Assembly: GCF_900113065.1 (NCBI RefSeq) | Contig: NZ_FOOA01000006.1 | Coordinates: 124,001-188,000, forward strand | Source: Aureimonas phyllosphaerae | Lineage (GTDB): Bacteria; Pseudomonadota; Alphaproteobacteria; Rhizobiales; Rhizobiaceae | Direction: 5' to 3' | Length of the DNA: 64,000 bases | Shown: positions 58,185 through 64,000 of the stretch, piece after piece | How positions within the stretch are numbered: position 1 is the stretch's first letter | Layout of the letters: every line of letters begins with the position of its first letter | Notes under the pieces: generated by a model | Seen by the model: the letters and a program-made list of their open reading frames with translations, nothing else | The model's database searches: none | Told to the model about the DNA's origin: nothing | Position numbers and translations under genes: made by a program

Positions 58185-59297
58185 ATGGCCCTGATCACCT
58201 ACCTCACCCGCATCGAGTTCGACGAAGGCGCGATCGCCAGGCTGCCCTCCATCCTGGAGGGGCTGAACGTCTCGCGTCCGCTGGTCGTCACCGATCGGGG
58301 GCTGGTCGCAAGCGGTCTCGTGGAGCGGCTGCTCACCCTCTTCACTGAGCGTCCGGTGGTCTTCTCCGACACGCCCGCCAATCCAACCGAAGCGGCGACC
58401 GAGGCCGCCTTTGCCCTCTACCGCGCCGAAGGCTGCGACGGGATCGTCGGCCTTGGCGGCGGCTCGTCGATCGACCTCGCCAAGGCCGTGCGGCTTCTGA
58501 GCGGCCACGAGGGGCCGCTCGCGCAGTACACCGCGGTCGAAGGGGGAGCCGCCCGGATCCACGGCCGGATCTGCCCGCTGGTCGCCGTCCCGACGACGTC
58601 GGGCACCGGCTCCGAGGTCGGTCGCGCCGCCGTCATCATCACGGCCGAGGGGCGCAAGCTCGGCATCGTCTCGCCGCACATGCTGCCCTCGGTCGCACTC
58701 TGCGACCCCGAACTGACCTACGGCCTGCCGCCGTTTCTGACGGCGGCGACCGGCATGGACGCGATCTCGCACTGCCTCGAGACCTTCATGGCGCCGTCCG
58801 TCAACCCGCCGGCCGACGCCATCGCGCTCGACGGGCTGAAGCGCGGCATGGCGGCGATCCGGCAGGCCGTGCGCGACGGCTCCGACGCCCGCGCCCGCTG
58901 GGAGATGATGATGTGCGCGCTGGAAGGCGCGATGGCCTTCCAGAAGGGCCTCGGCGCGGTGCACGCGCTGACCCACCCGCTCGGTGCGGTGCGCGAGTTG
59001 AACCTTCACCACGGGACGCTGAACGCCGTCCTGATGCCCGCCGTCCTCCGCTTCAACCGCGAGACGATCGGGGAGAAGTGGCAGGTGCTGGCGGGCATCC
59101 TCGGCGGCGAGCCGGATGCGGTGATCGCAAGCCTCGTGCGCGACATCGGCATGCCGTCCGGCCTGCGCGCCATGGGCGTCACCGACGAGATGATGGAGCG
59201 CATCGCCAGCGAGGCGCTGAAGGACCATTGCCACGGCACCAATCCGCGCATCCCGACCCGCGAGGACTACCTCGAACTGCTTCGCCAGTCCGCCTGA
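58185..59297 (+). CDS. Iron-containing alcohol dehydrogenase
   Basis: About 370 residues. NAD-binding GLGGGSSIDLAKAVRLLSG (about 85-103), PTTSGTGSEVGRAAVI (about 134-149), metal ligands in ATGMDAISHCLETF (Asp/His), VHALTHPLGAVRELNLHHG (two His). Fits the group III/maleylacetate-reductase-like iron enzymes. ATG 58185 is used; ATG 58158 in frame is the alternative, neither with a strong ribosome site. First gene of the sugar/polyol importer operon; its substrate probably enters through that importer. Confidence 0.9.
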   Translation: MALITYLTRIEFDEGAIARLPSILEGLNVSRPLVVTDRGLVASGLVERLLTLFTERPVVFSDTPANPTEAATEAAFALYRAEGCDGIVGLGGGSSIDLAKAVRLLSGHEGPLAQYTAVEGGAARIHGRICPLVAVPTTSGTGSEVGRAAVIITAEGRKLGIVSPHMLPSVALCDPELTYGLPPFLTAATGMDAISHCLETFMAPSVNPPADAIALDGLKRGMAAIRQAVRDGSDARARWEMMMCALEGAMAFQKGLGAVHALTHPLGAVRELNLHHGTLNAVLMPAVLRFNRETIGEKWQVLAGILGGEPDAVIASLVRDIGMPSGLRAMGVTDEMMERIASEALKDHCHGTNPRIPTREDYLELLRQSA

Positions 59298-59367
59298 GGG
59301 CGGCCGGCGCCATGCGCATCGGGGCGGCGGGGGGCCGCCTCGTCCATTCATCACTGGGAGGACCGAC

Positions 59368-60393
59368 ATGACCGACTTCGACGATAACAGCCCGGAAGCG
59401 GCCCGTCTGCGCCTGACGCGCCGCGGGTTCCTGAGCGGGGCCGCCGCGTTGACGGTGGCAACAGCGCTCGCCCGGCCGAACTTCGCCTTCGCGCAGGACG
59501 CGCAGTTCTGCGCCTCGCTCGGCTGGACGGTCTGGGAATCGGGCCGCCACATCGTGGCCGGCTACGAGGACGCCGTGAAGCGCCTCGGCGGCACGCTGAC
59601 CATCGCCGACGCCAACTACGACGTGAAGAAGCAGGCCGACCAGATCGCCGCCTTCGTGGCGTCGAAGCCCGCCGCGATCTTCATCACGCCCGCCGACGCC
59701 GCCGCGATCGCCCCGGCCGTGCAGGCCGCGGTCGCCTCCGGCATCCCGATCTTCTGCGGCGACAGCTACGTGCCCAACACGACGGTGACCTCCACCGCCA
59801 TGTCCAACAATTTCGGCCTCGGCTCCTACGGCGCGCAGTACATCGCCGACCGCCTGAAGGGGAAGGGCAAGGTCGCGATGGTCTGCCTGCCCTCCAACGA
59901 GTCCTGGGACCAGCGCACGCTCGGCGCGAAATCGATCTTCACGCGCTATCCCGATATCCAGGTCGTGTCCGAGATCGCCTTCGCGCTCGGCGGCACGACG
60001 ACGCCGCGCCAGGTGGTCGACAACATCCTCACCGCCAATCCCGAGCTCGACGCCATCTGGTGCGCCTGGGACGGTGCGGCCTCCGAGGGCACGCTCGCCA
60101 TCAAGGCGTCGGGCCGCGACGTCTTCATCACCGGCATCGACGGCGGTGCGCAGTCCTTCGAGTACATCCAGGCCGGCTCGCCCTTCGCCCTCACCATGGC
60201 GCAGAGCTTCTACGAGATGGCCTACATGAACGCGTTCTTCGCGCATGAGGTGATCGCCGGGCGCAAGGCGCCGCGCTTCGTCATCACCCCGTCCTACGCG
60301 GTGACGCAGGAAAGCCTCGCCGATATCGACATTCCCGACACCTACGACCAGCCCGGCGAGGCCGCCAAGCTCGGCTGGAACCGCGTCCTCTGA
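59368..60393 (+). CDS. Sugar/polyol ABC importer periplasmic binding protein
   Basis: 341 residues with a Tat-type signal (RLRLTRRGFLSGAAALTVAT, RRGFLSG motif, cleavage about 45 at AFAQ). The remainder is a ribose/xylose-type fold: YEDAVKRLGGTLTIADANYD, SKPAAIFITPADAAAI, GDSYVPNTTVTSTAMSNNFG and FITGIDGGAQSFEYIQAG. The ligand is probably a sugar, polyol or related small molecule. GGGAGGA precedes the ATG. Confidence 0.9.
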   Translation: MTDFDDNSPEAARLRLTRRGFLSGAAALTVATALARPNFAFAQDAQFCASLGWTVWESGRHIVAGYEDAVKRLGGTLTIADANYDVKKQADQIAAFVASKPAAIFITPADAAAIAPAVQAAVASGIPIFCGDSYVPNTTVTSTAMSNNFGLGSYGAQYIADRLKGKGKVAMVCLPSNESWDQRTLGAKSIFTRYPDIQVVSEIAFALGGTTTPRQVVDNILTANPELDAIWCAWDGAASEGTLAIKASGRDVFITGIDGGAQSFEYIQAGSPFALTMAQSFYEMAYMNAFFAHEVIAGRKAPRFVITPSYAVTQESLADIDIPDTYDQPGEAAKLGWNRVL

Positions 60394-60411
60394 TCGACGC
60401 CGACAGACGAA

Positions 60412-60441
60412 GGGAGGACGGGCATCAAGCCCGTCCTTCCC
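60412..60441 (+). other. Stem-loop after the sugar-binding protein gene
   Basis: GGGAGGACGGGC pairs with GCCCGTCCTTCCC (one bulged T) around ATCAA, 20 bases past the binding-protein stop and 20 before the ATPase ATG. No T run. Likely an mRNA-protecting hairpin giving more binding protein than ATPase. Confidence 0.6.
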
Positions 60442-60461
60442 GCGCAAGAGGAGGGGAGCCC

Positions 60462-61973
60462 ATGTCGAAAATCCTGACCATGAGCGGTATCGCCAAGCGG
60501 TTCGGGCCGGTGCAGGCGCTCGGCGGCGTCGATTTCGACCTCGACCGGGGCGAGATCCACGCGCTGCTCGGCATCAACGGCGCGGGCAAGTCGACGCTGA
60601 TCAAGATCCTCTCCGGCGTCTACGTGAAGGACGAAGGCACGATCACGATCGACGGCGAGGCGGTCGAGCTGGGCACCCCGCGCGCGGCGATCGAGGCGGG
60701 CGTCGCCACCGTCCAGCAGCATCCCGAACTCGTGCCCGACTGCACCGGCGTCGAGAACATCTTCCTTGGAGGCGAGGGCGCCTCGCCCGGCCTCTTCCGC
60801 CGCATGAACCGCGCCGCGATGCGCGAAAAGGCGCAGAAGCTCCTCGTCCGCTTCCCGATCGAGATCGATCTCGACGCGCGGGTCGGCGAGATGCCGGCGG
60901 TGGACCGCGAGATCGTCGCGATCCTCCACGCGCTGCGGCACGACCATATCAAGATCCTGATCCTCGACGAGCCGACCTCGACGCTGACCGAGCGCGAGAA
61001 GGCCTCGCTCTTCCAAATGATGCGGGCGCTTCAGGCGGGCGGCATCTCGATCATCTACATCACCCACCGGCTGGAGGAGGTCTACGAGATCGCCGACCGG
61101 TTCACCGTGTTTCGCGGCGGGCGCAACGTGGCGACGATGACGCTTGGTGAGGCGCGCCTGACGGGCGTGTCGATCCCCGAGCTGATGCTCGACGAGGCCG
61201 CGGGCGACCTCTACCCCGCCCGCGACGGCCGCTCCGACGGCGACGTCCTCCTCGAGGCGAAGGGCCTTGGCTGCGGCGCGCACTTCTCCGGCGTCGACCT
61301 CGTCGCGCGGCGCGGCGAGATCCTCGGCATCTTCGGCCTTGTCGGTTCCGGCGTCGACGAACTGTCCAAGGTGCTCTACGGCGCGATGCGCCACGATGTG
61401 GGCGAGCTCGTCGTGAAGGGCGAGACGCGCAACTTCCGCGGGGCCCATGATGGTCTGGCCGCCGGCATCTTCCTCGTCCCGGGTGACCGGCGGACGGAAG
61501 GGCTGACGATGACCAAGGACGTCGTCTTCAACACCACCGTCGCCCATCTCGGCCGTGCCTCCTGGGTTGGCGGCCTCCTGCGCATGCGCGCCAACCGGCA
61601 GGCGAGCGAGCGGCTGGCGCGCGACGTCGGCCTTCAGCCCTTCGAGCTGGATCGTCCGGTCAGCGCCTTCTCGGGCGGCAACCAGCAGAAGATCGTCATC
61701 GCCAAGGGCCTCTTCCGCGACGCCGACATCTACATCTTCGCCGAGCCGACGGTCGGCGTCGACATCGGCGCGCGCGCCAAGCTCTATGCCCTGATGCGCG
61801 AACTCTCGCAGCGCGCCGCCGTGATCGTCGTCTCGTCGGACTGCGACGAGGTCCACGGTCTCGCCGACCGGGTGCTCGCCCTCTACAAGGGCCGCCCCGT
61901 GCATCCGGGCGGGGCCGAGCCAACCCGCGACCAACTTCTCGCCGCCGGCATCATGGGAGCGCGCGCAGCATGA
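60462..61973 (+). CDS. Sugar ABC importer ATPase with two nucleotide-binding domains
   Basis: 503 residues, RbsA/MglA type. First domain: Walker A LLGINGAGKSTLIKILSG (about 33-50), Walker B ILILDEPTSTLTERE, switch YITHRLEEV. Second domain (about 260-503): degenerate Walker A GIFGLVGSGVDELSKVL, canonical signature FSGGNQQKIVIAKGLF and an acidic FAEPTVGVDIGARAKL Walker B. The degenerate second site is normal for this family. Overlaps the next gene by four bases. Confidence 0.94.
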   Translation: MSKILTMSGIAKRFGPVQALGGVDFDLDRGEIHALLGINGAGKSTLIKILSGVYVKDEGTITIDGEAVELGTPRAAIEAGVATVQQHPELVPDCTGVENIFLGGEGASPGLFRRMNRAAMREKAQKLLVRFPIEIDLDARVGEMPAVDREIVAILHALRHDHIKILILDEPTSTLTEREKASLFQMMRALQAGGISIIYITHRLEEVYEIADRFTVFRGGRNVATMTLGEARLTGVSIPELMLDEAAGDLYPARDGRSDGDVLLEAKGLGCGAHFSGVDLVARRGEILGIFGLVGSGVDELSKVLYGAMRHDVGELVVKGETRNFRGAHDGLAAGIFLVPGDRRTEGLTMTKDVVFNTTVAHLGRASWVGGLLRMRANRQASERLARDVGLQPFELDRPVSAFSGGNQQKIVIAKGLFRDADIYIFAEPTVGVDIGARAKLYALMRELSQRAAVIVVSSDCDEVHGLADRVLALYKGRPVHPGGAEPTRDQLLAAGIMGARAA

Positions 61974-62962
61974 AACGACGCACCAACCCGCTCGTCCCGC
62001 GCATCCTCGCCTTCGCAGTCTTGCTCGGCGTCGTCGCCGCGGTCTTCGCGAGCCTCAGCCCGGCCTATCTCTCGGCCGGCAACCTTCACGGCCTCTTCCG
62101 GCACATGGCGGTGCAGGGTCTCGCCGCGCTCGGCCTTACCTTCGTGATCGTCGTGCGCCAGTTCGACCTGTCGTTTCCAGGCGTTGCCTCGCTCGGGGCG
62201 ATGACGCTCGGCTGGCTGATCGCGGGTCGCTACGGTCTGGGCATGGGCGTCGCCGGCGCGCTCGCCGTCGGGCTCCTGTGCGGTCTCGTCAATGGCTTCG
62301 CCGTCGCGTATCTCCGCCTGCCCGACATCGTCGCGACGATCGCGACCGGCGGGGCGGCCGTCGGCCTCTCCTACTTCTATTCCAACGGCACGTCGCTCTC
62401 GAAGAACTTCTTCTCGTCGGGGATCCTCGATCTCAACGACGCGAAGTATCTCGGCCTCGACGCGCCGGTCGCGATTCTCGCCCTCGCGGCCCTCCTGTCG
62501 GCCGTCGTGCTGCACGGCTCGCGCTTCGGGCGGGCCTTCTACGCGACCGGCGAAAACCGAACCTCCGCGATCTTCTCCGGCATCCGCGTCAGGCTCTACG
62601 TGCTGGCGGCCTTCGCGCTGTCGGGCATGCTCTCGTGCCTCGCGATCACGCTCCTCGTCGCCTCCTCGGGCGCGGCCAACGTCACGGCGGGCGCGCAGCT
62701 CCTGATGCCGGCCTATGCCGCGGTCTATCTCGGCGCCGCCCTCTTCGGAGCGGCATCGGTTCCCGCCACCGTCGCGGGCACGCTCCTGATGTCGGCGATG
62801 CTGAACGGCTTCACGCTGCTCGCGGTCCCCTACTACTACTCCGACGCCATCGTCTCGATCGTCCTCATCAGCGCCATCGCGCTCTTCGACCCGAAGATCG
62901 CGGAAGGCTTCCGCCGCTTCCGGGACGCCGGCAAACCCGCCTTCCGCGAGGCCCGTTCATGA
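61970..62962 (+). CDS. Sugar ABC importer permease 1
   Basis: 330 residues, RbsC-like, about eight to nine helices; contains LTFVIVVRQFDLSFPGVASL (about 55-74) and the family GLVNGFAVAYLRLPDIVATIAT stretch. Starts by four-base overlap with the ATPase stop. Forms the channel with the second permease. Confidence 0.91.
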   Translation: MKRRTNPLVPRILAFAVLLGVVAAVFASLSPAYLSAGNLHGLFRHMAVQGLAALGLTFVIVVRQFDLSFPGVASLGAMTLGWLIAGRYGLGMGVAGALAVGLLCGLVNGFAVAYLRLPDIVATIATGGAAVGLSYFYSNGTSLSKNFFSSGILDLNDAKYLGLDAPVAILALAALLSAVVLHGSRFGRAFYATGENRTSAIFSGIRVRLYVLAAFALSGMLSCLAITLLVASSGAANVTAGAQLLMPAYAAVYLGAALFGAASVPATVAGTLLMSAMLNGFTLLAVPYYYSDAIVSIVLISAIALFDPKIAEGFRRFRDAGKPAFREARS

Positions 62963-63954
62963 GCGCCGTCATGCCCACCGCCTCCCGCCCCGTGCCGGCC
63001 GCCGGCTTCGACGTCAGACGCTTCGTGGTGCGCTTCGGCCTGTTCTTTCTCCTCGCGATCCTCGTCGTCGTCTTCTCCTGGCTCCGGCCGAGCTTTGCGA
63101 GCGCCGGCAACGTCACCGACATCCTGCGCTCGGCCTCGATCTCGGCCGTGATGTTCCTCGGGCTCACCTGGATCATCGCAGCCGGCGAGATCGACGTGAG
63201 CTTCATGTCGGTCGCCGCTCTGTCCACCATGATCATCGCCGGGCTCGTCTCGTCCGGTTTCGGCTGGCCGGTGGCGGTTCTGGTGGCGCTCAGTGCGGGC
63301 GTCGCGGTCGGCCTTCTCAACGGGCTTCTCGTCGCCGGCATGGGCCTGCCCGCCCTCGTCATCACCATCGCGACCGGGGGCCTCGCCGGCTCCGTCGCGG
63401 CGGCGATCGGCAAGGGCACCTCGATCCCGATGGCAACGACCGGCTTCGTCGGGCCGATCGTCGACGCCGATCTCGGCATCGTGCCGGTGATCGCGATCGT
63501 CGTCGCCGCGCTCTACGCGGTGGCCTGGGTGCTGCAGGACCGCACGACCTTCGGCCATTACATCTACGCGATGGAGCAGAACCGCCGGGCCGTGGTGGAA
63601 GCGGGCGTGCGCGCCAACCGCATCCTGATGATGCTCTACGTCCTGTCGGGCACGCTGTCGGCCGTGGCGGGCGCTCTTCTCGCCGCCGATCTCTCGTCCG
63701 GCCAGCCCTATATCGGCACGTCCTATTTCATCGACGGGCTGACGGCCGTGCTGCTCGGTGGCATGGCGCTGAAGATGGGCAAGCCGAACGTGATCGGCAC
63801 CCTGGTCGGCGTCGTGCTGCTCGCCGTCCTTCTGTCCGGCGCGGCGCTCCTCGGCTGGACCGACTCGCAGCGCCAGATCGTGCGCGCCGCGCTCCTGATC
63901 GCCGGCGTCGCTCTCGTCGTCTGGACCCGCCGCAAGACGCGCGCGCATCTCTGA
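62959..63954 (+). CDS. Sugar ABC importer permease 2
   Basis: 331 residues, RbsC-like, about nine helices; shows LGLTWIIAAGEIDVSFMSVA (about 65-84) and VGLLNGLLVAGMGLPALVIT. ATGA overlap with permease 1. Two distinct permeases in place of one homodimer is typical of autoinducer-2- and rhamnose-type relatives (LsrC/D, RhaP/Q). Confidence 0.91.
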   Translation: MSAVMPTASRPVPAAGFDVRRFVVRFGLFFLLAILVVVFSWLRPSFASAGNVTDILRSASISAVMFLGLTWIIAAGEIDVSFMSVAALSTMIIAGLVSSGFGWPVAVLVALSAGVAVGLLNGLLVAGMGLPALVITIATGGLAGSVAAAIGKGTSIPMATTGFVGPIVDADLGIVPVIAIVVAALYAVAWVLQDRTTFGHYIYAMEQNRRAVVEAGVRANRILMMLYVLSGTLSAVAGALLAADLSSGQPYIGTSYFIDGLTAVLLGGMALKMGKPNVIGTLVGVVLLAVLLSGAALLGWTDSQRQIVRAALLIAGVALVVWTRRKTRAHL

Positions 63955-63975
63955 CGCGGCAAAGCCGTCCCCCGA

Positions 63976-63997
63976 TCGGCGACCGCGCGGTCGCCGA
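63976..63997. other. Perfect 22-base palindrome at the window end
   Basis: TCGGCGACCGC / GCGGTCGCCGA, about 20 bases past the last stop. It may be a terminator stem whose T run lies beyond the window, or an intercistronic hairpin. Confidence 0.5.
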
Positions 63998-64000
63998 ACC

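Overview
The window reads as one contiguous piece of a high-GC (roughly two-thirds G+C by eye) alphaproteobacterial chromosome, most like Hyphomicrobiales/Rhizobiales. The evidence is the gene content: class I fructose-bisphosphatase next to ribulose-phosphate epimerase, a long signal-peptide-bearing ExbB with ExbD and TonB, a tripartite tricarboxylate transporter with its own two-component system, a TGA-N9-TCA site of the kind bound by the rhizobial iron regulator RirA, and many overlapping ATGA/TGATG junctions. I see no rRNA, tRNA, CRISPR array, insertion sequence, phage gene or origin. Coding density is high and several genes appear to start with TTG.

Layout. 1-3.2 kb: fbp-rpe (sugar phosphate metabolism), then a TerC/Alx-type membrane protein with a terminator. 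3.4-7.4 kb: a four-gene ABC importer of the iron/polyamine/phosphonate class (binding protein, two permeases, ATPase). 7.5-10.8 kb: a PhoD-like phosphatase convergent with an SLC13-type transporter carrying TrkA-C domains. 10.9-15.7 kb: a CHASE3-PAS-histidine kinase with two receiver domains, a single-domain receiver protein, a TerB/DUF533-like protein, and a convergent CBS-pair protein. 15.8-20.8 kb: glgX, an AI-2E-family transporter with a long soluble C-terminus, and a 59-residue small protein. 20.8-27.3 kb: tctDE-tctCBA, in which the sensor kinase is fused in one reading frame to a periplasmic binding-protein domain. 27.5-32 kb: a SAF-domain oxidoreductase, an LprI-like small protein, then exbB-exbD-tonB behind a candidate RirA box. 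32.2-36.2 kb: tkt, gnd and a Cof-type HAD phosphatase. 36.2-45.3 kb: a LysR regulator divergent from a branched-chain-amino-acid-type ABC importer whose operon also encodes two adenylate-forming (acyl-CoA ligase-like) proteins. 45.3-53 kb: a LysR-led operon with isovaleryl-CoA dehydrogenase, both methylcrotonyl-CoA carboxylase subunits, a MaoC hydratase, a CitE-like lyase and a thioesterase. 53-64 kb: a GntR-led operon of GMC oxidoreductase, SDR and GldA-like dehydrogenase, divergent from an iron-type alcohol dehydrogenase and a sugar/polyol ABC importer with two permeases.

How it works together. The window combines central carbon enzymes with several nutrient-acquisition modules, each with its own regulator. 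The most interesting parts are the kinase-binding protein fusion at the tct locus, the leucine-type operon that pairs a MaoC hydratase with a CitE-like lyase (a layout I recall from Mycobacterium tuberculosis) behind a near-ideal LysR operator, and the importer-plus-two-ligases operon, which suggests uptake coupled to CoA activation of an unidentified carboxylic acid. Substrates of the transporters and of the 53-64 kb oxidation cluster cannot be read from sequence alone.
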